Source: Onstottus_B sp049273855
GTDB taxonomy: Bacteria > Acidobacteriota > Blastocatellia > UBA7656
Assembly: GCA_049273855.1 (NCBI GenBank)
Contig: JBASRN010000296.1
Location: 1 to 13,334, forward strand
Direction: 5' to 3'
DNA: 13,334 nt
The stretch's first letter is position 1, and each line of letters begins with the position of its first letter. This document shows positions 1-6,151 of the stretch, one piece after another. The notes beneath the pieces are model-generated. The model saw only the letters and a program-made list of their open reading frames with translations. It was not told the DNA's origin and searched no databases. Both the position numbers and the translations under genes were made by a program.

Positions 1-695
1 CGCGGCGCCCTGCCAAGAAAGCGGTCCCAGTCGATCGTCTGCGGCGACGCGTCGGGCGGAATGGAATACTGCCAGGCGGCGATGGGCGAGCGGCGATGGA
101 TCCACGCTTCTATCAGGTTCAACTCGCCGATCGCACCCGAAGCGAGCAGCTCTTTCGCCTTCCCGTAAATGATCGAACTGACACGCTGGCTGCCGACTTG
201 AAGTATCTTGCCGGTCTTCCGTTGAGCCTCAATCAGCAAATGACCCTCCTCGACTTTCTGAACCACAGGCTTTTCGCAGTAGACGTCCTTACCGGAATTC
301 AGAGCGTCGATGGCGATCTGCGCGTGCCAATGATCGGGCGTTGCTACGATGACCGCGTCCACATCCGGCCGCGCGAGCACTTCGCGATAGTCACGCGAAG
401 TGAACAGGTGATTGCCCCAGACTTCTTTGGCGCGAATGAGCCGCCCGTCGTAGACATCCGCTGCGGCGACCATCTCGACGCCGGGCACCTTGAGTGCGGT
501 GTTTGTGTCGGCGCTTCCTTGTCCGCCTACCCCGATGGTTGCAAGACGAATCTTGTCGTTGGCCGAGACCTGGACCGGTTGCGGCGCGTCAAGAAAGGTT
601 TCGGCGGCAAGCACACGCGTTGAGGCGCTTGTCACGAGCGCTCCGGTTGCACCCAGCTTGATGAAATCCCTTCGCGATGTCTTTGAGTTACTCAT
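1..695 (-). CDS. Gfo/Idh/MocA family oxidoreductase with Tat signal, partial (C-terminus beyond left edge)
   Basis: The visible 231 residues are the N-terminal part of an NAD(P)-dependent oxidoreductase of the Gfo/Idh/MocA family, which usually acts on sugars, inositols or related polyols. The protein starts MSNSKTSRRDFIKLG, a twin-arginine signal followed by an alanine-rich stretch ending near LAAE (residues 30-32), so export by the Tat pathway is likely. The Rossmann nucleotide-binding loop is GVGGQGSA (residues 55-62), followed by the acidic residue in AAADVYD (78-83), VATPDHWH (117-124) and the family hallmark EKP (141-143), whose lysine is usually catalytic. The ATG at 693-695 follows GGAGGAG at 701-707 with a 5-base gap. 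The frame is open to base 1, so the substrate-binding domain is missing only because the window ends. The substrate cannot be told from this part. Tat-exported members like this are common in Acidobacteria, Planctomycetes and Verrucomicrobia. Confidence 0.93.
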   Translation of the reverse strand, partial: MSNSKTSRRDFIKLGATGALVTSASTRVLAAETFLDAPQPVQVSANDKIRLATIGVGGQGSADTNTALKVPGVEMVAAADVYDGRLIRAKEVWGNHLFTSRDYREVLARPDVDAVIVATPDHWHAQIAIDALNSGKDVYCEKPVVQKVEEGHLLIEAQRKTGKILQVGSQRVSSIIYGKAKELLASGAIGELNLIEAWIHRRSPIAAWQYSIPPDASPQTIDWDRFLGRAP

Positions 696-1005
696 GTTGG
701 CTCCTCCCGACTTTCAGCGAGCAGTTATCCCACAGTCGATTTCAAACTTCAACTCCGCTCAAGCGCCTTTAGTGGCGGAAGAGCGTGTTGAGGTGGCGGA
801 TGCTGTCTTGCCACAAAGGCACTAGGTCACGAAGCCCCGCAAGAACAGGCTTTGTGGACCTTCGAGTCCTGGCGTCTTAGTGGCGAGCTTCTCAACACGC
901 AATTCCACCACGACCCCCGGCGACGAGGCCCGGCGGTGCCCGAAGCCCAGACTCACAACCCGTCCGCATCTTTCAAGATAACCGGGCAACCCGGCAGTCG
1001 CGACT

Positions 1006-1061
1006 CACATCGCACCCAAGCCAGGAAGTCGTTTCGCACATCGCACCCGAGCCAGGACGTC
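1006..1061. repeat. 25-base direct repeat, two copies
   Basis: Copies at 1006-1030 and 1037-1061 share CACATCGCACCC, then A or G, then AGCCAGGA, then A or C, then GTC. They differ at only two positions and start 31 bases apart, about three helical turns. They lie 105-160 bases upstream of the glycine-zipper start. This spacing could suit a regulator binding one face of the helix, or could simply be a local duplication. No function is known. Confidence 0.7.
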
Positions 1062-1148
1062 ATGGCACGCATCTTGCGGTGATTCAAAGATGAAGCCGGG
1101 CTGCAATACGTTATTTCGCTCGAGTAAGCAGTTACTGCAACTGTGCTC

Positions 1149-1157
1149 AAAGGAGGT
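1149..1157 (+). promoter_or_regulatory. Near-perfect ribosome binding site fixing a GTG start
   Basis: AAAGGAGGT matches the full anti-Shine-Dalgarno complement and ends 8 bases before the GTG at 1166. It supports the non-ATG start of the following gene and suggests efficient translation. Confidence 0.85.
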
Positions 1158-1165
1158 GTGTAATA

Positions 1166-1699
1166 GTGACGGTACAGAAGAGTAAGAGTTTTATAATCAC
1201 ACTGCTCGTCGTAACGCTATTAGGAGCCTGGTTCTCGGGCCAGAATCAACAGATGAGCAAGGCTCCGATTGCGCTCGCCCAGACCGGCGGCGTTTCGGGC
1301 GGCGAGTCCGGTGAAAGCCCACAACCTGAGGTTCAATCATCCTCAACAGAGGGCTCAGGCGCGCCAATCGCGGCGACTGCCGCGTCGACTTTCGAGGATG
1401 GCTACCGCGCGGGCTACCGCGACGCCCAGCAGGATTGCAGTGCTACGCAAGCGGTCGCACGAACTCGTTACACGCCGCGTCGTTCCTCGCCCCGAGTGAG
1501 AGTCGCCGGCGTTAGATACGAGGCGGCGCCGCGTAAGGACCACTCGACCAGGAACATGATTCTGAGAATCGCCGCTCCCGCGGCGATTGGCGCGGGCATC
1601 GGCGCTATCGCGGGCGGAAAGAGGGGCGCTGGCGCAGGGGCGCTGATTGGCGGTGGAGGCGGTGCGCTGTACCACTTGATCAAACATCGCCGCGACTGA
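1166..1699 (+). CDS. Exported glycine-zipper protein, hypothetical
   Basis: A 177-residue protein starting at GTG, with a near-perfect ribosome binding site. Residues 1-38 look like a signal peptide or single N-terminal anchor: basic KSK, the hydrophobic stretch FIITLLVVTLLGAW (9-22), and a possible cleavage after ALA (36-38). A Ser/Gly/Glu-rich linker follows (about 40-72). Next comes FEDGYRAGYRDAQQDC (76-91), where GYR is repeated, then a basic Arg/Ser/Pro stretch (98-125). The C-terminal part (131-168) is a glycine zipper (AIGAGIGAIAGGKRGAGAGALIGGG split over 139-165), a segment typical of small envelope proteins that pack or insert into membranes. It ends in a basic tail (KHRRD). The gene stands alone, with a terminator directly after it. 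A role in envelope or stress physiology is only an inference; I do not recognise a named gene. Confidence 0.85.
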   Translation: MTVQKSKSFIITLLVVTLLGAWFSGQNQQMSKAPIALAQTGGVSGGESGESPQPEVQSSSTEGSGAPIAATAASTFEDGYRAGYRDAQQDCSATQAVARTRYTPRRSSPRVRVAGVRYEAAPRKDHSTRNMILRIAAPAAIGAGIGAIAGGKRGAGAGALIGGGGGALYHLIKHRRD

Positions 1700-1720
1700 C
1701 CGACCAGGCACTTGAAGAAT

Positions 1721-1763
1721 AGCGCGAGAGGGCTAACCGCGTGTTTGGCCCCTCTCGCGCTTT
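1721..1763 (+). terminator. Hairpin terminator after glycine-zipper gene
   Basis: A 12-bp perfect stem pairs AGCGCGAGAGGG (1721-1732) with CCCTCTCGCGCT (1750-1761) around a 17-base loop, followed by only a short T stretch (1761-1763). It begins 22 bases after the stop codon at 1697-1699. The stem is strong and GC-rich; the weak T tail leaves some doubt about intrinsic termination. Confidence 0.7.
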
Positions 1764-1830
1764 GCGTGTTCAAGGACTCATCGCGTCAATCCATCGTCTG
1801 CCGGACGCTGATACGGCCCCGCCAATCCTG

Positions 1831-1850
1831 TGATTTATTGTGATTTATTG
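1831..1850. repeat. Tandem 10-mer TGATTTATTG, two copies
   Basis: Two exact tandem copies of TGATTTATTG occupy 1831-1840 and 1841-1850 and directly abut the -35 box of the candidate promoter at 1851. This AT-rich element stands out from its GC-richer surroundings. It could act as an UP-element-like sequence or an operator, or be a chance slippage product. Confidence 0.6.
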
Positions 1851-1879
1851 TTGACCTCGAAGTTCCCTCACTTTAATAT
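1851..1879 (+). promoter_or_regulatory. Candidate sigma-70-type promoter for the V4R/DUF2378-like gene
   Basis: TTGACC (1851-1856) is separated by exactly 17 bases from TAATAT (1874-1879). The -35 matches the consensus at 5 of 6 positions and the -10 at 4 of 6. Transcription would start near 1886, leaving a leader of about 110 bases before the ATG at 1995. It lies downstream of a terminator and just after an AT-rich tandem repeat, which supports an independent transcription unit. Confidence 0.5.
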
Positions 1880-1994
1880 AGGCCGCATTGGATTGGTCTC
1901 CCGGAGCCCCACAGTCGAGCACCCGTAGATGAGTCAGCAACCCGAGAGAAGCATTGGTGATGCGGAGTTTGTCACTTAGTGTGCGCGAGGTCGA

Positions 1995-2549
1995 ATGGAA
2001 ATCAAAGGCAGCATTCTCACATCCAGGATTGAGTATGTGAAGGAGCGCTTTGGCGACAGAAGCGTTGAGGCTGTGCTCAACAGCTTGCCCAATGGCGATC
2101 AGGCGTTGCTTCGCAATGAGATCAATCCCGCCGGCTGGTATCACTTTCAAACGGGCCAGCGGCTTGATGCAGCCATTGTCCAGGTGATCGGCCGGGGGAA
2201 TGCGAAGTTGTTTGAAGAGATGGGCGCGTCTTCGGCCGAGCAGAGCCTGAGCGGCATCCAGCGGTTCTATCTCGATCCCGGCAACCCGCAGGGTTTCATG
2301 CTTCGCGCGCCGTTGATCTATCACGTCTACTACGACAAGGGCTGGCGAGACTACTGGGCGACGGGCCCGAGTTCGGGGGTGATGACGACTTTTCAGGCTG
2401 AGACCTATTCGGCGGAAGATTGCTTGACGGTGATAGGGTGGTACAAGCAAGCGCTCAAGATGTGCGGCGCTCAGGACGTGGAAATAATTGAAGACACTTG
2501 CCGAGCGCTGGGCGGAGAGTTCTGCCGATATCTTTTGAGGTGGAAATAG
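1995..2549 (+). CDS. DUF2378 (TIGR02265)/V4R-like sensory domain protein
   Basis: A 184-residue soluble protein with no signal peptide or membrane helix. The start is fixed: an in-frame TAG (1977-1979) lies just upstream of the ATG, which has a close GAGGT (1987-1991). The layout, as I recall it, fits the DUF2378/TIGR02265 proteins of myxobacteria and relatives: SRIEYVKERFG (10-20), a central GWYHFQTGQRLDAAI (47-61), TGPSSGVMTTF (123-133), and a C-terminal C-x8-GG-x2-C-RY-x3-W block (C169 to W183) typical of V4R-type ligand-binding folds. Cysteines sit at 143, 157, 169 and 177. Related domains bind small hydrophobic ligands or metals and serve as sensory inputs; here the domain stands alone with no output domain. 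It is transcribed separately from its neighbours. The family assignment is from memory of motif shape and is moderate; the ligand is unknown. Confidence 0.82.
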   Translation: MEIKGSILTSRIEYVKERFGDRSVEAVLNSLPNGDQALLRNEINPAGWYHFQTGQRLDAAIVQVIGRGNAKLFEEMGASSAEQSLSGIQRFYLDPGNPQGFMLRAPLIYHVYYDKGWRDYWATGPSSGVMTTFQAETYSAEDCLTVIGWYKQALKMCGAQDVEIIEDTCRALGGEFCRYLLRWK

Positions 2550-2865
2550 CCCTCCTGTACCCGGAGGATTCGATCATCCAACCGAAGGCCTGTGAGACCT
2601 CTTGACGGAAGCCTACCTGGCGCCGACATATCGGCAGATTCGACGGCATATCGGCATTGCCGCTTCGGCACTTCAAATCCCTCCGCTCTCTAATCATTTC
2701 CGCAGAACCGCTGGAGGGCGGATCCCCTTCGGGGATCGCCAACGAGAGCCCAAATAGCGGCGTTGCCTGTTGGCACCTGCCAAAATGTCAGCGGATCGCC
2801 TTCCGCGCTGACCGGTTCAATCCAGACGCTACCCTCCTTTAACGCGACGAAGGGCCTGGAGCTGG
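2550..2865. other. Intergenic region between convergent genes; no gene seen
   Basis: This stretch lies between the ends of two converging genes. It holds a possible weak hairpin, CCTCC (2551-2555) with GGAGG (2563-2567), directly after the plus-strand stop; a repeated 10-mer CATATCGGCA at 2627-2636 and 2647-2656; and a tight palindrome at 2721-2737. I find no supported coding region. Confidence 0.5.
2721..2737. repeat. Tight palindromic hairpin, possibly a convergent terminator or REP-like element
   Basis: GATCCCC (2721-2727) pairs perfectly with GGGGATC (2731-2737) around a 3-base loop. The stem can extend outward through GGC (2717-2719) and GCC (2738-2740) with one bulged base. It sits between convergent genes but has no T run on either side. 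Confidence 0.45.
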
Positions 2866-4152
2866 TCAGGACGCTAAAGCCGACTGACGCTGCTGCAGGA
2901 AACGGCGGACTGCCGGGTCGCGCTCGAGACCGATTGCCATTTCGTACGCGTGGCGGGCCTCGCTGTGTGCACCTTGCCTGGCCAGCAGCTCCGCGCGTGC
3001 CGCCCAGTAGGGCTGGTACTCGGCGAGCCGCACATCGGCGGCTACCTCTGGCATGGCGTCGAGAGCAGCGCTGACACCATGTAGCTCCGCGATCGCCAGG
3101 GCGCGATTGATAGCGACCACCGGTGAGCCGGCGAGCCCGAACAGTGCGTCGTATAGCTGCACCACCTCTGCCCAGTTGGCGTGACCCGTGTGACAGCGAT
3201 AAACGTGCGCCGACTGCAACGCGCCTTCCAACTGATAGCAGCCAATGGAGCCCAGAGCGCTGGCCCGCTGCAGCAGCGCCTCGGCCTCAACGATCATTCT
3301 CGAATCCCACAACGCCGGATCCTGCTGGGCAAGCGGAACGTATTCGCCGTCCCCGTTGCGTCGCGCGCGCCGCCTGGCTTCCGCGTGAAGCATGAGGGCA
3401 AGCAGTCCCAGTGCCTCCGGCTCTTCCGGCAGCAACTCGGCCACAAGCCTCGCCAGAAACAACGCTTCCTCTGTGAGATCGCGACGGACGACGTCGGTTC
3501 CGCCAGGGTCGGTCCAACCTTTTGTAAAGGCGGCGTAGATGGCGTCCAACACTGTGTCGAGCCGGCCGGAAAGCTCCTCGCGCTCCGGGATGCTAAACGG
3601 AATCCGCGCCTGCTTGATCTTGTCCTTGGCACGGACGAGTCGCTTGCCCATGGCCCCCGGAGACATGAGAAACGCAGAGGCGATTGTCTTCGCATCCAGC
3701 CCCAGCACCACCTGAAGCATCAGCGGTGCGCGGATGCCGACGTCGATGGCCGGATGGGCGCAGGCGAACATCAGTGCGAGACGGCGATCCGGAATCTCCG
3801 TGTCCGCCCCCGCAGCGTCCAGGCCTTCCGCCATAACCCGCAACTTACCGGTCGCCGCCTCGGCATTAGAGGATCGGCGCACGGCATCGATCATCTTTCG
3901 CCGGGCGACGGTCAGTAGCCACGCTTCCTGATTCGACGGACAGCCATTCCGCGGCCAATCTGCCAGCGCCGAAGCGAATGCCTCCGCCAGCGCGTCCTCG
4001 GCAGCCGCCACATCCCGCGTGCGTGCCGCGAGAAAGGCGACGAGCTTGCCGTAACTGCGACGCGCGACCGCATCCGCTGTGTTACGCGCCTGCGCATTGC
4101 CTTCGCGGGAGTTCATACGTTCATCCGGTCTTCGGACTCGTTCGTGCAACAA
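2866..4152 (-). CDS. ECF42-group RNA polymerase sigma factor with TPR-like C-terminal extension (DUF6596 type)
   Basis: A 428-residue sigma factor that would direct RNA polymerase to a small regulon. Region 2 spans about residues 27-93 (VARRSYGKLVAFLAAR, AEDALAEAFASAL, then NQEAWLLTVARRKMIDAVRR). Region 4 spans about 125-180 (GLDAKTIASAFLMSPGAMGKRLVRAK). The long extension (190-425) ends in the block typical of the ECF42 group: LDAMPEVA, YQPYWAARAELLARQG, EARHAYEMAIGL. That part forms TPR-like helices and is thought to replace a separate anti-sigma factor. Start: the TTG at 4150-4152 has GGAG (4159-4162) six bases upstream. The ATG at 4114-4116 would give 416 residues, also normal for the family, but lacks a clear ribosome binding site. 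A YCII/DGPF gene, the usual partner of this group, lies upstream on the same strand with a reductase remnant in between. Confidence 0.93.
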   Translation of the reverse strand: MLHERVRRPDERMNSREGNAQARNTADAVARRSYGKLVAFLAARTRDVAAAEDALAEAFASALADWPRNGCPSNQEAWLLTVARRKMIDAVRRSSNAEAATGKLRVMAEGLDAAGADTEIPDRRLALMFACAHPAIDVGIRAPLMLQVVLGLDAKTIASAFLMSPGAMGKRLVRAKDKIKQARIPFSIPEREELSGRLDTVLDAIYAAFTKGWTDPGGTDVVRRDLTEEALFLARLVAELLPEEPEALGLLALMLHAEARRRARRNGDGEYVPLAQQDPALWDSRMIVEAEALLQRASALGSIGCYQLEGALQSAHVYRCHTGHANWAEVVQLYDALFGLAGSPVVAINRALAIAELHGVSAALDAMPEVAADVRLAEYQPYWAARAELLARQGAHSEARHAYEMAIGLERDPAVRRFLQQRQSALAS

Positions 4153-4264
4153 ATTTGTCTCCAGCTGAAGTTTGCCCGATAACTAAGGGTATAGTGCGTT
4201 GTTTCAGGTGTAGTTTTCCATCACGTTCTCCATTTCCTGTAGCGCGGTGAAATGTGCTCCCGCT

Positions 4265-4461
4265 TCACGCCTTCGGCTCGTAGCAGAGCAAGACATTCCC
4301 GTTGCCGAAGGCTCGCGTCTTTGTAAGCTTCAGGCTCAGTTTCTCTCAAATGCACTCCACTCCGCATCATGGTGATCTGGTTTGGCCCAACTCATATCGC
4401 CGTTCACGTCTACAAAGTAACCATCCAGCGACACATGATTGAAGACCACTAGTCTACGCAT
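4265..4461 (-). pseudogene. DHFR/RibD-like reductase remnant (large internal deletion)
   Basis: An ATG at 4459-4461 opens MRRLVVFNHVSLDGYFVD, a typical start of the dihydrofolate-reductase-like (RibD C-terminal domain) proteins, behind a purine-rich GGAAGGAGAAG site. The frame continues through DMSWAKPDHHDAEWSAFERN to a TGA after 46 residues. Directly at that stop, in another frame, the sequence reads LSLKLTKTRAFGNGNVLL CYEPKA (split here) before TGA at 4265-4267, which matches the usual C-terminus of the same family. The intervening core, well over 100 residues in family members of about 180-200, is missing, so the gene is dead or makes only a 46-residue peptide. It lies between the YCII gene and the ECF42 sigma gene, where reductases of this type are often found in such clusters. 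Seen directly: both ends and the shift. Inferred: deletion of the middle. Confidence 0.78.
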
Positions 4462-4531
4462 TCTTTTTCTTCTCCTTCCCTATGTTCCTGTCATTGACAG
4501 GCAGCTCCCGATTTCTGCCCATGGCGCAGCT

Positions 4532-4918
4532 TCACTCCGCTATGTAGTCGGCGATGTCTTTGGTCAGCAAGGTGCCCTCGCGGACTGGACGCACTTCGAC
4601 GACACCGTGTAGTGCGGTTGGGGAGCGGGCTGCCCAGGCAATCGCTGCATCGAGATCTTCCACGTCGAGGATATGAAACCCACCCAGTTGCTCTTTCGAT
4701 TCGGCATAAGGGCCGTCCAGCACCTGGGTCTTGCCGTTCGCGACCCGCACGGTCGTCGCTGCCGAGGTGGGCTGCAGGCCCTTGCTGTCTCTCAGCACAC
4801 CCGCCTTCTCCATTGCCTCCATGTACGCTCTATAAGCGCCCAACCAGTGTTCCTTTTCGTCCTTTGTCAACTGAGGCCAGCCCGCTTCGTTCACGTAGTC
4901 CATCAGGATGTATTTCAT
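4532..4918 (-). CDS. YCII-related (DGPF-domain) protein, ECF42 partner
   Basis: A 128-residue cytoplasmic protein of the YCII/DGPF family. It starts MKYILMDYVNE, has a helical segment at residues 20-40, and carries the diagnostic motif DGPYAESKEQLGGF (68-81), followed by the alpha/beta-barrel strand FHILDVEDLDAAIAWA. The length is normal for the single-domain family. The ATG is preceded by AAGGAG (4926-4931) at 7 bases. DGPF genes are reported as the main conserved neighbours and targets of ECF42 sigma factors, which fits the sigma gene downstream on the same strand. The biochemical function of the family is not firmly known; the fold resembles muconolactone isomerase-like barrels. It probably heads the YCII-(reductase remnant)-sigma unit. 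The 250 bases upstream contain no obvious promoter that I can defend. Confidence 0.93.
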   Translation of the reverse strand: MKYILMDYVNEAGWPQLTKDEKEHWLGAYRAYMEAMEKAGVLRDSKGLQPTSAATTVRVANGKTQVLDGPYAESKEQLGGFHILDVEDLDAAIAWAARSPTALHGVVEVRPVREGTLLTKDIADYIAE

Positions 4919-5166
4919 TTGGAATCTCCTTCATGGGTTTAGGGTAAGCATTAGTGTTCCGCTACCATAATGACGTTCGAAACCCGGCGATATGGACACC
5001 CCGCCAACATATCCTTTCCGGGTTGATTTTGTCGTATCACTCGACACTGATTCGGAGGTCGATCGACTAACCGCCTGGCCACCTGGGTTGAGCCCTGAAA
5101 GCAAGCCCCCATCTGTTTCCCACAAGTCGGGTTGCATTCTGGGGTAGTCGCAAATGTGTGGCGAGA

Positions 5167-5385
5167 CTACTGGCGGCACAACAAGCGCAGCACGAGCCGC
5201 CCGAGCGGGTCCTCGATGGACCATACCGCGCCGCCCAGGGGCCGCCACTGCCAAAACAGCAGGATGAGCGCGAGGCTCGAGAAAAGGACGTAGGTGGAGC
5301 GTTCGACCGGCTTCGGCACGATCCGGGTCCACCAATCCTTGAACTATTTGCGGGCCATGACGCGGTGCTGCACCGCGAAGATTGC
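5167..5385 (-). pseudogene. MddA/NnrU-type membrane methyltransferase fragment with in-frame stop
   Basis: Minus-strand translation reads AIFAVQHRVMARK, then TAG (5344-5346), then in the same frame FKDWWTRIVPKPVERSTYVL, FSSLALILLFWQWRPLGGAV, WSIEDPLGRLVLRLL and a second TAG (5167-5169). This is the middle part of methanethiol S-methyltransferase (MddA)-like, isoprenylcysteine-methyltransferase-related membrane proteins, where QHSVMAR and WWTR-VP--VERSTYVL are characteristic. Family members are about 240-260 residues; here only about 71 codons remain. The N-terminal helices and the C-terminal SAM-binding part (around NHFDLFG in relatives) are missing. The internal TAG could come from one base change in a TGG codon. 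Decay is therefore certain if the family call is right. The piece begins about 26 bases after the stop of the membrane gene upstream. Confidence 0.75.
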
Positions 5386-5411
5386 CTGCTCGCAGACTGG
5401 CACGAGCGATG

Positions 5412-6035
5412 TCATTGGTTGTGAGTAACGCAGGTTGGCAGATGTAAGTATCGATGAAAGAGCTCGTACAGGATAAGTGTTAAAGCAAAGGCGACCTCTC
5501 CAACCACTACGTCGTGCCAGATCGTGTAGCCCGCGCCGAATTCTAGTACGTCTGAGCGGAGAAGAATCGGATCGACGATGATCACTGCCGGGATCAAGGC
5601 GACCAAGATTAGTAAGTAGATCAGAAGAGCGAGCCATTTATTACGGGCGGCGAGCCAACGGTACAACAGCAACAAGAGAGCAATTAGAAACATTGCCCTA
5701 AGTCCAGTTAGTAGAGCGAGCGGGAATAAGGGAGCTTCAAAGACCCGGCCGCCCCACCAACCAGCAGTGGGCGCAAGGACATTGAGAATCACGGCTACGC
5801 CTCCGGCGGTGATGATTACTGCGACGAAGGCCCGGCGCTCTGGGTGGCCCGCCTGCCGGGCCCAAAGCGCCAGGCTCGCCACGGTTCCCAGCGCGAGCGC
5901 CACCACAAGAATGTCGACAGCCGGGACCTGTAGTAGACGTTGGGGTAGAAAAGGCGGGAAGTGCATCATAGCGCCCCCTATGTACCCCGTCATTAGACCG
6001 AGCGCCGCCACTGTTCCGGCCAGCCTATACCGCAT
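5412..6035 (-). CDS. Polytopic integral membrane protein of unknown function
   Basis: I do not recognise the family. With the ATG at 6033-6035 it has 207 residues and about six membrane helices: near 5-22, 40-58, 68-88, 102-127, 133-153 and 178-200. Short charged loops include RQAGHPERR and RWLAARNKW, and the C-terminus is cytoplasmic-looking (FHRYLHLPTCVTHNQ). Notable polar residues near helices are H25 (MMHFPP) and the pair IWHD. The open frame extends to a GTG at 6113, but that codon lies inside an inverted repeat and has no ribosome binding site. The ATG at 6035 has GGAG (6042-6045) six bases upstream and starts just before the first helix, so I prefer it; an ATG at 6071 is also possible. 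It lies downstream of the propeller gene on the same strand, with a hairpin between, so it may be a separate unit. Confidence 0.8.
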   Translation of the reverse strand: MRYRLAGTVAALGLMTGYIGGAMMHFPPFLPQRLLQVPAVDILVVALALGTVASLALWARQAGHPERRAFVAVIITAGGVAVILNVLAPTAGWWGGRVFEAPLFPLALLTGLRAMFLIALLLLLYRWLAARNKWLALLIYLLILVALIPAVIIVDPILLRSDVLEFGAGYTIWHDVVVGEVAFALTLILYELFHRYLHLPTCVTHNQ

Positions 6036-6096
6036 TCGTTGCTCCATCAGGCGAGCTCTCGGCAGCTCCATTCGATCGTGTTCTTCTCTTGATAAA

Positions 6097-6138
6097 TGAC
6101 AAGTGACGAGCACTGAGACTTCTTGTCGTCACTTGTCA
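6097..6138 (-). terminator. 13-bp perfect inverted repeat, terminator-like
   Basis: TGACAAGTGACGA (6097-6109) pairs perfectly with TCGTCACTTGTCA (6126-6138) around a 16-base loop. On the minus strand it comes 14 bases after the stop of the propeller gene and is followed by TTTATC, so it could terminate that transcript. It is less GC-rich than a usual terminator and has a short T tail, so an operator or a processing structure is also possible. Confidence 0.55.
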
Positions 6139-6151
6139 ATGGTGTTGTCGG

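Larger units (their letters stand above)
696..1165. other. Intergenic region between divergent genes; no gene seen
   Basis: This 470-base gap separates the minus-strand oxidoreductase start from the plus-strand glycine-zipper gene. It should hold both promoters, but I see no convincing -35/-10 pair. The short open frames here have no ribosome binding site and no recognisable protein. The main structure is a 25-base imperfect direct repeat at 1006-1061, listed separately. Confidence 0.6.

Noticed and set aside
96..623. 175-codon plus-strand open frame at the left edge
   Set aside because: It is antisense to the clearly coding oxidoreductase, which carries the Tat signal, Rossmann loop and EKP motif.
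5041..5046. TGTCGA on the minus strand, 123 bases upstream of the YCII gene, as a possible ECF42 -35 box
   Set aside because: I recall a TGTCGA-type -35 for ECF42 promoters, but no matching -10 occurs 16-18 bases downstream, so one hexamer is not enough.
4931..5335. 134-codon minus-strand open frame
   Set aside because: It overlaps the methyltransferase fragment in a different frame, and its Ala/Arg/Pro-rich start is the out-of-frame reading of that fragment. No family is recognisable.
6036..6113. GTG-initiated 26-residue extension of the membrane protein
   Set aside because: The GTG lies in the loop of a 13-bp inverted repeat without a ribosome binding site, and the added residues are hydrophilic and unlike a membrane protein start.
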